The notes beneath the pieces were generated by a model, which saw only the letters and a list, made by a program, of their open reading frames with translations, did not search any database and was not told the DNA's origin. Below, piece after piece: positions 10,086 to 19,346 of a stretch of DNA of 64,000 nucleotides (its first letter is position 1; each line of letters begins with the position of its first letter). Source of the DNA: Hyphomicrobiales bacterium (GTDB lineage: Bacteria; Pseudomonadota; Alphaproteobacteria; Rhizobiales; Rhizobiaceae). Location of the stretch: NCBI GenBank assembly GCA_900466945.1, contig UBNV01000014.1, positions 1 through 64,000 of the forward strand. The letters run 5' to 3'. The translations under genes and the position numbers were made by a program.

Positions 10086-10362
10086 GGTAACTCACCCCTT
10101 AACTTGTTGACCGCAGTTAAATCCGGGCCGAGGGGAGAGTGCAACGGTTTCTTAACCCTGAAGACATAACTGGTTATGCTTCGAGCGACCATTATTGAAA
10201 AAGAAGTTAATTTCGAGCCGAAAAACGCTTTTATTTCTGCAATTTACTCAAACTTTAGCAAAACCGGAAGCGGCATGGATCGGTGCCTTTCTGCCGTACT
10301 TTCGGACCAAGTATACCGCCCCATCCATGCGTGGCCCGGCGGTCCGGGAGATGGCAACAAAA
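10086..10362. other. Intergenic region upstream of the adhesin gene
   Basis: This holds the leader and probable promoter of the adhesin gene (minus strand) and, further right, the terminator of udh. I see no gene in it. It is relatively AT-rich around 10170-10260, as expected for a promoter region serving a strongly regulated surface protein. Confidence 0.5.
10116..10144 (-). promoter_or_regulatory. Candidate sigma-70 promoter of the adhesin gene
   Basis: On the minus strand TTGCAC (-35, 10144-10139) and TTTAAC (-10, 10121-10116) are separated by 17 bp and lie about 30 bp upstream of the ATG. The match is moderate, and other promoters further upstream are possible. Confidence 0.4.
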
Positions 10363-10388
10363 AGCCGGGCCCATGCGAGAACCCGGCT
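10363..10388 (-). terminator. Terminator of udh
   Basis: AGCCGGG and CCCGGCT form a stem with a 12-nt loop. Read on the minus strand, the stem is followed directly by TTTTTGTT. It lies 26 bp past the udh stop codon and is a classical intrinsic terminator. Confidence 0.8.
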
Positions 10389-10413
10389 CCTTCATGACGG
10401 CAGAGTTTCAATA

Positions 10414-11211
10414 TCACTCTTCGGCGAAGATAGGATCCCTGACAAAGGGGCCGCCCTGGTAGATCGCCACCGCGTCGTCGGGCTCCGGCCTCGCCATCGC
10501 AGCATCGATCTCGGCACGAAAACGCTCGGCATTGTCTCTCGGGTGCCAGCCGAGATACGAGACGTGGGAATTGTCCCACCAGCGGGTGCCGTTGTCCGAG
10601 CATCCCCAGATGACCGGGCACCCGAGGCGAGGCACCCGAAAAATGCACTCGATCATCAACAGGAAGTCGTCATAGCTCATCCAAGTGGAGAGCATGCGGT
10701 GGTTCTTCGGCCTTTCCATGCAACTGCCAATGCGCACAAGCGCGGTCTCCTGGCCGAACTTCTCGTGATACATACGGGCGAGAGCCTCACCGAAGCATTT
10801 AGACACTCCATAGAGACCGTCGGGCTTCATGGGCGTCGCGTGGTCGAGATATTCATCCTGGCGGTAGAAGCCGATCGTGTGGTTGGAGCTGGCGAAAAGG
10901 ATGCGCGGCATGCCGTTCGCCCGCGCTGCTTCATAGAGATTGTAGAGGCCAAGCAGGTTGGCGTTCATGATCTTGGAGAACTTGTCCTCGACCGATATGC
11001 CGCCGAGATGGATGATCGCGTCGCAGCCCTCCACCAGCCTGTCGACGGCCGCCCGGTCACCCAGATCACAGATCATGGCCTCTTCATGAGACGCCGGGCT
11101 TCCTAGATCGACGATGTCCGAAACCCTGACGATCTCGGCGAGCCCCTTCAATCGGCCGCGCATCGCGCTACCCAGACCACCGGCAGCTCCCGTCAGCAAC
11201 AGTCTTTTCAC
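10414..11211 (-). CDS. udh: Uronate dehydrogenase
   Basis: NAD-dependent oxidation of D-galacturonate and D-glucuronate to the aldarolactones, the first step of the oxidative uronate pathway in the cytoplasm. The 265-residue protein is a short-chain dehydrogenase of the extended (epimerase) type. It has a Rossmann motif TGAAGGLG (7-14), a HLGGISVE stretch (68-75) typical of Udh, and the catalytic Tyr134-x-x-x-Lys138 pair in LYGVSK. Length and motifs match Agrobacterium Udh closely. The start is a GTG, chosen because GGGAGGAA lies just upstream and the ORF begins with the MKRLLLTGAAG sequence of the family. It is transcribed divergently from the GntR regulator and the kdgD-gci-gli-TRAP genes, which handle its product. 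Confidence 0.93.
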   Translation of the reverse strand: MKRLLLTGAAGGLGSAMRGRLKGLAEIVRVSDIVDLGSPASHEEAMICDLGDRAAVDRLVEGCDAIIHLGGISVEDKFSKIMNANLLGLYNLYEAARANGMPRILFASSNHTIGFYRQDEYLDHATPMKPDGLYGVSKCFGEALARMYHEKFGQETALVRIGSCMERPKNHRMLSTWMSYDDFLLMIECIFRVPRLGCPVIWGCSDNGTRWWDNSHVSYLGWHPRDNAERFRAEIDAAMARPEPDDAVAIYQGGPFVRDPIFAEE

Positions 11212-11237
11212 TCACTTCCTCCCATATATCGCTTGTC

Positions 11238-11254
11238 AACTTATCATACAGGTT
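11238..11254. promoter_or_regulatory. Candidate GntR/FadR-family operator at the udh promoter
   Basis: The imperfect palindrome AACTTATCATACAGGTT overlaps the -10 box of udh. Its minus-strand reading shares GTATGA-y-AA-s-TT with a second site at 12121-12137 in front of kdgD. Position in the divergent intergenic region next to a FadR-type regulator suggests that the regulator binds here. Confidence 0.5.
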
Positions 11255-11270
11255 GCTCTGACCCGGTCAA
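11243..11270 (-). promoter_or_regulatory. Candidate sigma-70 promoter of udh
   Basis: On the minus strand TTGACC (11270-11265) and TATGAT (11248-11243) are spaced by 16 bp. They stand about 30 bp upstream of the GTG start. The -10 box lies inside the proposed operator, which would let a repressor block RNA polymerase. Confidence 0.6.
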
Positions 11271-11356
11271 TATCGTAAACCTTGGCGCAGACAATGCGGC
11301 TATGCCAGCCTTCAAGCGAGGGCCGGCGACCGGGCACAAAATCGGCGGGGGACGGG

Positions 11357-12100
11357 ATGGCAATGCAGGCGAAAACCGAGGCAGGTGCTGGAACACTGGT
11401 GCAGCGGCTCGGAGACATTCTGCGAAAGGCCATCGTCGGAGGGCAGTTTCCACCCGGGAGCAAGCTGCCAAGTGAAGCGCAATTGTCCGAGGCGCATGGC
11501 GTGTCGCGCACCGTGGTGCGTGAGGCGATTGCCTCGCTTCGGGCCGACCGCCTGGTCGAAGCGCGTCAGGGTGCCGGAGTCTTCGTTCTGACAGCCAGCG
11601 AAGCTGTCCCCGCGCCTCTCCTTTTGGGAAACGTCGATCCGGCCCGCGTTTCCTCGATGATAGAGCTTCTTGAACTGCGTACGGCAGTGGAAGTGGAGGC
11701 GGCGGGCCTTGCGGCGCTGCGCCGTTCGCCGGCCCAAGAAGAGGTCATTCTGGAGAGGCACTATGCCGTGCGCGCCTGTCTCGACGCCGGGCAATCGACC
11801 ACCGAGGCGGATTTCGCCCTGCATGTCGCCATCGCTGAGGCGACGAACAATCCGCGCTTCCGCGAATTCCTCGCCATGATCGGCAAGAACGTGATCCCGC
11901 GCGCCGCCTTGCGCGACGGAGACAGCGAAGACGACCAATCCGCATATCTACGGCTCATCGACGCCGAACATGCCGACATCGTGGAGGCCATTTCCGCAGG
12001 CGACGAGGAGGCCGCGCGCGACGCCATGCGCCGTCACCTGCGCGGCAGCCAGGCGCGTTACCGAGCACTTCTGCGGGAACAGCGCCAACCTGTACGATAA
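11357..12100 (+). CDS. GntR/FadR-family transcriptional regulator
   Basis: 247-residue DNA-binding regulator. The N-terminal winged helix has the GntR pattern (GSKLPSEAQLSEAHGVSRTV) followed by an all-helical FCD ligand domain in which conserved Asp/His residues (for example ALHVAIAEATNNPRF) normally bind a metal and an acidic effector. The start at ATG 11357 is preferred because GGGGGACGGG precedes it; an upstream TTG at 11282 lacks such a site. It lies between udh (divergent) and kdgD (same strand), so the likely effector is a uronate pathway intermediate such as galactarate. I infer that it represses both arms through the sites at 11238 and 12121. Confidence 0.85.
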   Translation: MAMQAKTEAGAGTLVQRLGDILRKAIVGGQFPPGSKLPSEAQLSEAHGVSRTVVREAIASLRADRLVEARQGAGVFVLTASEAVPAPLLLGNVDPARVSSMIELLELRTAVEVEAAGLAALRRSPAQEEVILERHYAVRACLDAGQSTTEADFALHVAIAEATNNPRFREFLAMIGKNVIPRAALRDGDSEDDQSAYLRLIDAEHADIVEAISAGDEEAARDAMRRHLRGSQARYRALLREQRQPVR

Positions 12101-13075
<975 letters not shown>

Positions 13076-13092
13076 GCAGAGGAAGCGCCCAA

Positions 13093-14232
13093 ATGAAGAT
13101 CGCAGAGGTTCGCACCCATCTTCTCGAGCATAGGCTCTCGGTTCCGTTCCAGAGCGCGTCGATGCGCTTCGACCGGCGTGCGCATGTGCTCGTCGAGATC
13201 ATCTGCGACAACGGCATGACCGGTTGGGGCGAATGCCTCGGCCCTGCCCGCCCGAACGCTGCGGTGGTCCAAGCCTATCGCAATTGGCTTATCGGCATGA
13301 ACCCGCTGGAGACCGAAAAGATCTGGGCGGTCCTCTACAACGCCCTTCGCGACCAGGGGCAGCGCGGTCTGACGCTGACGGCACTGTCTGGCATCGACAT
13401 CGCGCTCTGGGACATCAAGGGCAAACATTTCGACACCTCGGTTTCCATGCTGCTCGGCGGTCGGTTCCGCGAGAGCGTCAAGGCCTATGCGACGGGCAGC
13501 TTCAAGCGGGACGGCGTTGACCGGGTCGAGGACAATGCGAGAGATATCGCACTCTACCGCTCACAGGGCTTTCATGCCTCCAAGATCAAGGTCGGTTTCG
13601 GCATGGAGGAGGATCTCCAGGTGATCCGTGCGGCCAGGGATGCCGCGGGGCCGGATATGCGGCTTATGGCAGATGCCAATCACGGTTACGGGGTGTTAGA
13701 AGCCATCGAATTCGGTCGCCGCGCCGCCGTCTATGGGCTCGACTGGCTGGAAGAACCCGTGGTGCCGGAACAGCTCGCCGCCTACCGCGAAGTGCGCGCC
13801 AAACAGCCGATCCCGGTGGCCGGTGGCGAAACCTGGCAGAGTCGCTGGGGCATGAAGGAGCCAATCGAGACGCGCGCGATCGATATCGTTCAGCCGGATC
13901 TCGCCGGTGTCGGCGGCTTCAGCGAGGCCAAACGCGTTGCCGATCTCGCAGCTCTTCATGGGGTGCGTGTCGTCCCGCATGTCTGGGGCACGGCCGTGCA
14001 TATTGCAGCCGCGCTTCAGTTCATCGCGGCCATGGTGCCGGATCCCGTCCGAGTCAATCCGATCGAGCCGATCCTGGAATTCGATCGCACCGATAATCCG
14101 TTCCGCCAGAGCGTCACCCAGACGCCGATCGAACACGAGAACGGCGTGGTCGCGATTCCGAACGCTCCTGGCCTGGGCATCGAGATCAACCGCGATGCCC
14201 TCAAGGAATTCAAGATGAGGGACGAGGCATGA
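13093..14232 (+). CDS. gci: D-galactarolactone cycloisomerase
   Basis: Enolase-superfamily enzyme that opens galactarolactone to 3-deoxy-2-keto-hexarate. The 379-residue sequence is very close to Agrobacterium Gci as I remember it. Visible catalytic residues are Lys164 and Lys166 (KIKVGF), metal ligands Asp194 (DANHGYG), Glu220 (LEEPV) and Glu246 (GGETW), and His296 (VPHVWG). Its 3' end overlaps gli by 4 bp (ATGA), which indicates translational coupling. Upstream, kdgD uses its product. A generic mandelate racemase/muconate lactonising label is the fallback, but the neighbourhood supports Gci. Confidence 0.92.
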   Translation: MKIAEVRTHLLEHRLSVPFQSASMRFDRRAHVLVEIICDNGMTGWGECLGPARPNAAVVQAYRNWLIGMNPLETEKIWAVLYNALRDQGQRGLTLTALSGIDIALWDIKGKHFDTSVSMLLGGRFRESVKAYATGSFKRDGVDRVEDNARDIALYRSQGFHASKIKVGFGMEEDLQVIRAARDAAGPDMRLMADANHGYGVLEAIEFGRRAAVYGLDWLEEPVVPEQLAAYREVRAKQPIPVAGGETWQSRWGMKEPIETRAIDIVQPDLAGVGGFSEAKRVADLAALHGVRVVPHVWGTAVHIAAALQFIAAMVPDPVRVNPIEPILEFDRTDNPFRQSVTQTPIEHENGVVAIPNAPGLGIEINRDALKEFKMRDEA

Positions 14233-15107
14233 GCCTGATCCGCCCCCTTTCCGGTCGCAAGCCGACGATCAACCTTCCCAAGGGTGCGATCGACACCCAG
14301 ATGCATGCCTACATGCCCGGATATCCGGCCCTGCCTGGCGGTCCCAACCTGCCGACCGGGGATTTGCCGACGCCTGCGCAGTATCGCCAGTTCATGGACT
14401 GGATCGGCATTGATCGCGTGATCGTCACCCAGGGCATGGCGCATCAAAGGGACAACGCCAATCTCATCGCCTGCCTCGAACGGTTCGGAGACATCGCCTG
14501 GGGCGTGGGCACCGTTGATGCCGACACAAGCGAGGCCGAACTCGACCGTCTTTCGGCGGCCCGCGTCCGCGGCGCGCGCATCATGAACCTGCCGGGCGGC
14601 GCGGCAAATCTCACGAAGCTCGAAGAAGTGGATGCAATCGCCGCCAGTCGCGACTGGATGATCGCCATCCAGTTCGATGGCAGCGACATCCTCGACTACG
14701 AGGAACGGCTGTCGAAACTGAAATCGCGCTGGGTACTTGACCATCACGGCAAGTTTTTCTGCGGCGTGACACCCGAAAGCCCTCAGGTTCAGGCGACGAA
14801 GCGGCTGATCGACGGTGGGCGCTGCTGGTTCAAATTCGCCGGCGTTTACGAGTCATCCAAGTCGGGCGCACCGGAATTCGCCGATGTTGCAGCCGTTGCC
14901 CGCGCCATTGCAGCCCATGCACCGGAGCGGATCGTCTGGGGCTCCAACTGGCCCCACAACATGGCTCGGGCTCAGGCCGATTATCCCGATGATGCCGCGC
15001 TCACGGACAGCGTGCTCGGCTGGCTGCCCGACGATGCCGCCCGCAAGCGCGCGCTCGTCGACAACCCGGAAGAACTTTTCGGCATCGCGCCTTCAGGAGA
15101 CAGATAG
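14229..15107 (+). CDS. gli: D-galactarolactone isomerase (amidohydrolase family)
   Basis: 292-residue amidohydrolase-superfamily protein that interconverts galactaro-1,5- and 1,4-lactone, so that the product of Udh can be used by Gci. The N-terminal DTQMHAYMPG holds the first metal-site-like histidine. DHHGKFF (about 173-179) and WGSNWPHN (about 238-245) are the later barrel motifs of the family. The start overlaps the gci stop. The length equals that of the Agrobacterium enzyme, and the gene order kdgD-gci-gli-TRAP supports the call. Confidence 0.88.
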   Translation: MSLIRPLSGRKPTINLPKGAIDTQMHAYMPGYPALPGGPNLPTGDLPTPAQYRQFMDWIGIDRVIVTQGMAHQRDNANLIACLERFGDIAWGVGTVDADTSEAELDRLSAARVRGARIMNLPGGAANLTKLEEVDAIAASRDWMIAIQFDGSDILDYEERLSKLKSRWVLDHHGKFFCGVTPESPQVQATKRLIDGGRCWFKFAGVYESSKSGAPEFADVAAVARAIAAHAPERIVWGSNWPHNMARAQADYPDDAALTDSVLGWLPDDAARKRALVDNPEELFGIAPSGDR

Positions 15108-15168
15108 CCGAACTGCAATCCGCCGGAACGGGAGGTTTCGGCGGTTCAATCAAAGAGGAGGAAGACCA

Positions 15169-16143
15169 ATGAAAACTGCCGCAATGCTCAGCCTTGCCAT
15201 GGGGCTCACCCTCGGCACTGGCACCGCCTTCGCCCAGGAAATCACCCTGCGCTCCGCCGACATCCATCCGGACGGCTATCCGACGGTCGATGCCGTGAAG
15301 TTCATGGGTGACCTCGTGAAAGAGCGGACCAATGGCCGCATCGCCATCCAGGTGATGAACAATGCCGCGCTCGGCTCCGAAAAGGACACGATCGAGCAGA
15401 CCCGCTTCGGTGTCATCGACATGAACCGCGTCAACAGCGCGCCGTTCAATAATCTCGTGCCGGAAACGGTCGTCTTCGGCCTGCCCTTCCTGTTCCGCGA
15501 CACCGAGCACATGCACAAGGTAGTCGATGGCGAGATCGGCGACGAGGTTCTGGCCGCTTTCGAACCGCATGGCCTGATCGGACTTGCCTTCTACGATTCC
15601 GGCGCCCGCTCCTTCTACTCGACGAAAAAGCCGATCCAGAGCCTCGCCGACCTCAAGGGCATGAAGGTCCGCGTTCAGCAGTCCGATCTCTGGATCGCAA
15701 TGATGGAAGCCTTTGGTGCGAACCCGACGCCTATGCCCTTCGGCGAAGTCTACTCGTCGCTCGAAACCGGCGTCGTGGACGCGGCCGAAAACAACTGGCC
15801 GTCCTACGAATCCTCGCGCCACTTCGAGGTTGCCAAGAACTACACGCTGACCGACCATTCGCTGACGCCGGAAATCCTCGCCATATCGAAGGTGACCTGG
15901 GACAAGCTGACACCGGAAGACCAGACGGTCATCCGGGAAGCCGCCAAGGAATCTGTCGGCAAGATGCGTGAACTGTGGCAGGCCCGCGAAAAGGCATCGG
16001 AAGAGAAGATCCGCGCCTCGGGTGCGAACATCATCACCGTCGACAAGGCGGAGTTCGCCGCTGCCATGCAGCCGGTCTACGACAAGTTCATCACCGATCC
16101 CAAGATGAAGGACCTCGTCGAGCGCGTTCGCGCCGTCAAGTGA
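15169..16143 (+). CDS. gaaP: TRAP transporter solute receptor for uronates (DctP family, GaaP-like)
   Basis: Periplasmic binding protein of a tripartite ATP-independent transporter, 324 residues. The signal peptide is cleaved after about residue 22 (TAFA-QE). The mature part has the DctP pattern, including the conserved Arg in GMKVRVQQS and the NNWPSYE ligand loop. The ATG at 15169 is chosen because AGAGGAGGAAG precedes it; a longer frame starting at 14815 lies inside gli. The adjacent gli, gci, kdgD and udh genes make galacturonate or galactarate the likely substrate, as for GaaPQM of Agrobacterium. The symbol is by context and not proven. Confidence 0.85.
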   Translation: MKTAAMLSLAMGLTLGTGTAFAQEITLRSADIHPDGYPTVDAVKFMGDLVKERTNGRIAIQVMNNAALGSEKDTIEQTRFGVIDMNRVNSAPFNNLVPETVVFGLPFLFRDTEHMHKVVDGEIGDEVLAAFEPHGLIGLAFYDSGARSFYSTKKPIQSLADLKGMKVRVQQSDLWIAMMEAFGANPTPMPFGEVYSSLETGVVDAAENNWPSYESSRHFEVAKNYTLTDHSLTPEILAISKVTWDKLTPEDQTVIREAAKESVGKMRELWQAREKASEEKIRASGANIITVDKAEFAAAMQPVYDKFITDPKMKDLVERVRAVK

Positions 16144-16150
16144 GATAACG

Positions 16151-16184
16151 AACCGGCCGCATCTCAGATGCGGCCGGTTTTTTC
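16151..16184 (+). terminator. Strong hairpin/terminator between gaaP and the TRAP permease genes
   Basis: A 13-bp perfect stem (AACCGGCCGCATC / GATGCGGCCGGTT) with a TCA loop is followed by TTTTTTCTT. It is a complete intrinsic terminator inside the operon, 7 bp after the receptor stop codon, so downstream genes would be read only by partial read-through. Confidence 0.85.
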
Positions 16185-16208
16185 TTATCCTGGATTTCGG
16201 AGGGATCC

Positions 16209-16736
16209 ATGTCGCGTTTCATGCGGGCCATCAGGCCCGGCCTGCACTGGTTGAGCCTCGCCTGCGTCTATCTGGCTGGCATCGGCGTGGTCCTGATGAC
16301 CCTGATCATCGGCTGGCAAGTCTTCGGTCGATACGTCCTCAACGACACACCAAGCTGGTCGGAGCCGCTTTCACTGCAGCTGATGTCCTGGTTCATTCTG
16401 CTGGGGGCGGCCGTCGGTGTGCGCGAAAGCGTGCATCTCGGGCTCGATATCGTGCGCTACAATATGGCGCCGCCCGTGCAGCGCCTAATGGATCTGATCA
16501 GCCTCGCCCTGATCTCAGGCTTCGGAGGCGCCATGTCCTACTACGGCGGCCAACTGGCGGCCGGCACCTGGACGGCACGGATCCCGGTTCTCGGATGGCC
16601 CGGCGGGATCGACTTCATCCCGCTCATCGTCGGCGGGGCCCTGATCTCCATTTTTGCGCTGGAACGCTTCATCGACACGCTGATCGCGCCCGCCGCGGTG
16701 GTCGCCGACGACGTGGCCAAGGCCGAGGTAATCTGA
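16209..16736 (+). CDS. gaaQ: TRAP transporter small permease subunit (DctQ family)
   Basis: 175-residue integral membrane protein with four predicted helices (about 15-40, 55-75, 95-115 and 135-155). GWQVFGRYVLNDTPSWSEPL is the typical DctQ motif. It pairs with the large permease whose ATG overlaps its stop codon (TGATG at 16734). AGGGATCC precedes the ATG. Symbol by analogy with GaaPQM; the substrate is inferred from the operon. Confidence 0.85.
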   Translation: MSRFMRAIRPGLHWLSLACVYLAGIGVVLMTLIIGWQVFGRYVLNDTPSWSEPLSLQLMSWFILLGAAVGVRESVHLGLDIVRYNMAPPVQRLMDLISLALISGFGGAMSYYGGQLAAGTWTARIPVLGWPGGIDFIPLIVGGALISIFALERFIDTLIAPAAVVADDVAKAEVI

Positions 16737-18016
16737 TGGCATACTCGATCCTTTTCGGCACTTTCGCGATCCTGATGGTCCTCGGCATGCCCATCGCGTT
16801 CTGCCTCGGTATCGCATCGTTTGCCACGGTGCTCTATCTCGGCATTCCGCCGATCGTGATATTCCAGCAACTCAATTCCGGCATGAACGTGTTTGCCATG
16901 ATGGCGATCCCGTTCTTCATCTTCGCCGGTGACCTGATGGTCCGCGGCGGGATCGCCTTTCGCCTGGTGCGCTTCGCTTCAGGCTTCGTCGGCCATTTGC
17001 GCGGCGGCCTCGGACAGGTCAACATCGTGTCCTCCATGTTGTTCGGCGGCATTTCAGGCTCGGCCGTAGCCGACGCGTCGGCGATCGGTGGCCTGATGGT
17101 GCCGCAGATGGCAGCGCGCGGCTACGACCGCGGCTATGCCGTCAACGTCACGATCAGCTCGGCCTTGATTGCCCTGTTGATCCCGCCGTCGCACAACATG
17201 ATCCTCTATTCGATCTCTGCCGGCGGCACCGTCTCGGTCGCGGACCTGTTCACGGCCGGCATCATTCCGGGCATCCTGCTGACCATCGCCCTGATGATCA
17301 CGGCCTACGTCGTGGCACGCAAACGCGGCTATCCTGCCGAGCCTTTCCCGGGTTTCGGCAAGCTTTTGATCTTCTTCTTCGCCGCTCTTCCGGGATTGTT
17401 GCTGATCGCGATCATCTTCGGCGGCGTCCGCTCTGGCGTGTTCACGGCCACCGAGAGTTCGTGCATCGCCGTCATCTATGCCTTCCTGGTCGCCGTGCTC
17501 GTGTATCGCGAGCTGAACTGGAGTGGCTTTGTCGAGGCCATACTGGGCGCTGTGAAGACGACCTCGCTCGTTCTCCTCGTGATCGGCATGGCCGCCGCCT
17601 TTGCCTGGCTGATGTCGTTCCTGCAGGTCCAGCTCACACTCATTCAGGTGGTCAAGTCGATCTCGGACAATCCCATGGTCGTGCTTCTCCTGATCACCGT
17701 GGCGCTTCTGGTGCTCGGCACCTTCATGGACATGGCGCCACTGGTCATCATCACCACGCCGGTCTTCCTGCCGATCGTTCAGGCCTTTGGAATCGATCCG
17801 GTGCATTTCGGCGTGATCATGATCCTGAATGCCGGCATCGGGCTGATTACGCCTCCCGTCGGAACCGTACTGTTTGTCGGCTGCGCCGTCGGCAAGATCT
17901 CGATCCGGGAAGCGATGCAGACCATATGGCCATTCTTTGGAGCCTGCGTTGCGGTGCTGCTGATGGTCACCTTCATCCCGGAACTCTCGCTCTGGCTTCC
18001 CGCGCAGTTCAAGTGA
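16736..18016 (+). CDS. gaaM: TRAP transporter large permease subunit (DctM family)
   Basis: 426-residue polytopic membrane protein, the sodium-coupled transport channel of the TRAP system. About 12 hydrophobic segments are visible, with the family motifs GGISGSAVADASAIGG (about 102-117) and LNAGIGLITPPVG near residue 370. The start at 16736 overlaps the small-permease stop by one base; a longer frame from 16595 would run inside that gene and is rejected. Last gene of the uronate operon. Confidence 0.88.
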   Translation: MAYSILFGTFAILMVLGMPIAFCLGIASFATVLYLGIPPIVIFQQLNSGMNVFAMMAIPFFIFAGDLMVRGGIAFRLVRFASGFVGHLRGGLGQVNIVSSMLFGGISGSAVADASAIGGLMVPQMAARGYDRGYAVNVTISSALIALLIPPSHNMILYSISAGGTVSVADLFTAGIIPGILLTIALMITAYVVARKRGYPAEPFPGFGKLLIFFFAALPGLLLIAIIFGGVRSGVFTATESSCIAVIYAFLVAVLVYRELNWSGFVEAILGAVKTTSLVLLVIGMAAAFAWLMSFLQVQLTLIQVVKSISDNPMVVLLLITVALLVLGTFMDMAPLVIITTPVFLPIVQAFGIDPVHFGVIMILNAGIGLITPPVGTVLFVGCAVGKISIREAMQTIWPFFGACVAVLLMVTFIPELSLWLPAQFK

Positions 18017-18068
18017 TCCTCCGTCCTTCCCGAAGAGGATCCTTCGAAGGCTTCGGCCCCTGTCTTTC

Positions 18069-18091
18069 TTTGCGCTGACACTATGCGCAAG
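18069..18091. promoter_or_regulatory. Inverted repeat upstream of ocd, site 1
   Basis: TTTGCGC-N9-GCGCAA is an almost perfect inverted repeat about 110 bp before the ornithine cyclodeaminase start. A second copy lies at 18104-18125. Two similar dyads on an amino-acid gene fit an Lrp/AsnC-type or LysR-type regulator; the regulator is not identified. Confidence 0.5.
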
Positions 18092-18103
18092 GCCTCGTGT
18101 CAC

Positions 18104-18125
18104 TTTGCACATTAAGCTGCGCAAA
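18104..18125. promoter_or_regulatory. Inverted repeat upstream of ocd, site 2
   Basis: TTTGCAC-N8-GCGCAAA repeats the dyad of site 1 with one mismatch. The centres of the two sites are about 35 bp apart. Confidence 0.5.
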
Positions 18126-18201
18126 CTGACAGATTATCGCCGTTTCGATTGTGCCTGAGCCTCGCTAGACTGGCTGCAGCTTCCTTTTCAACCGGTGGAT
18201 C

Positions 18202-19254
18202 ATGACAGCGCCAGCCCCTTCGGACAAAGCCCTCGTCCCCTTCGTCAGCGTCGAGGACATGATGCGGCTCGTGCATCACATCGGAATCGAGCGCGTGCTC
18301 ACCGAGCTGACCGATGTCATCGAAGCCGATTTCCGCCGCTGGGCTCTGTTCGACAAGACGCCGCGCGTCGCCTCGCATTCGCGGGAGGGCGTGATCGAGC
18401 TGATGCCAACCTCGGACGGCGAGATCTATTCGTTCAAATATGTGAACGGCCACCCGAAGAATATGGCGGAGGGCCTGCAGACAGTCACCGCCTTCGGCCT
18501 GCTCGCCGATGTGTCGACCGGATATCCTGTGCTGTTGACCGAGATGACCCTGCTGACGGCGCTGCGGACGGCGGCAACGTCCGCCATGGCTGCGCGCCAC
18601 CTGGCACCCAGGGGCGCGACCACCATGGCGATGATCGGCAATGGTGCCCAGGCGGAATTCCAGGCGCTGGCCATGAAGGCCGTACTCGGGATCACCCATG
18701 TCAGGCTCTTCGACATCGACCCGAAGGCAACGGAGAAGACCCGGCGCAACCTCGAGGGCTCGGGCCTGCATGTCACGGCCTGCGCAACCTCACAGGCCGC
18801 GATCGAAGGTGCACAGATCATCACCACCTGCACCGCCGACAAGCAGTATGCCACCATCCTGACGGACAACATGGTCGGCGCTGGCGTACATATCAACGCA
18901 ATCGGCGGCGATTGCCCCGGCAAGACCGAGCTGCATCGCGACATCCTTTCCCGCGCCGACACCTTTGTCGAATACCCGCCGCAGACGCGGATCGAGGGCG
19001 AGATCCAGCAGATGGATCCCGACTATCCCGTGACCGAGCTCTGGCAGGTGGTGACGGGCGAGGTCGAGGGTCGTCGGAGTGACAAGCAGATCACGCTGTT
19101 CGACAGTGTCGGCTTCGCGATCGAGGATTTTTCGGCCTTGCGATACGTGCGCGAGCGGGTTCGCGGGACCGCCTTCTTCCAGTCTGTCGACCTGATCGCA
19201 GATCCAGACGATCCGCGCGACCTGTTCGGGATGCTCCAGAGGGCCAAGGACTAA
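18202..19254 (+). CDS. ocd: Ornithine cyclodeaminase
   Basis: Converts L-ornithine to L-proline and ammonia with NAD, in arginine/ornithine catabolism. The 350 residues match the Ocd/mu-crystallin family. The N-terminal part has KTPRVASHSREGVIELMP with the substrate-binding Arg, and YSFKYVNGHPKN carries the conserved Lys. The Rossmann segment is MAMIGNGAQAEFQALAM (about 141-157), and INAIGGDCPGKTEL carries the catalytic Asp. It is monocistronic, with two inverted repeats upstream. The start at ATG 18202 is supported by the N-terminal alignment rather than by a strong ribosome-binding site. Confidence 0.92.
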   Translation: MTAPAPSDKALVPFVSVEDMMRLVHHIGIERVLTELTDVIEADFRRWALFDKTPRVASHSREGVIELMPTSDGEIYSFKYVNGHPKNMAEGLQTVTAFGLLADVSTGYPVLLTEMTLLTALRTAATSAMAARHLAPRGATTMAMIGNGAQAEFQALAMKAVLGITHVRLFDIDPKATEKTRRNLEGSGLHVTACATSQAAIEGAQIITTCTADKQYATILTDNMVGAGVHINAIGGDCPGKTELHRDILSRADTFVEYPPQTRIEGEIQQMDPDYPVTELWQVVTGEVEGRRSDKQITLFDSVGFAIEDFSALRYVRERVRGTAFFQSVDLIADPDDPRDLFGMLQRAKD

Positions 19255-19346
19255 GCCCCCCCCCCAGATCTAGGGGTTCATGCAGAATTTAAGTTGGCGG
19301 AAATATTTGCGGCCTAGTGTCCCTCAACACCAAGGAGTCTGGCCGG

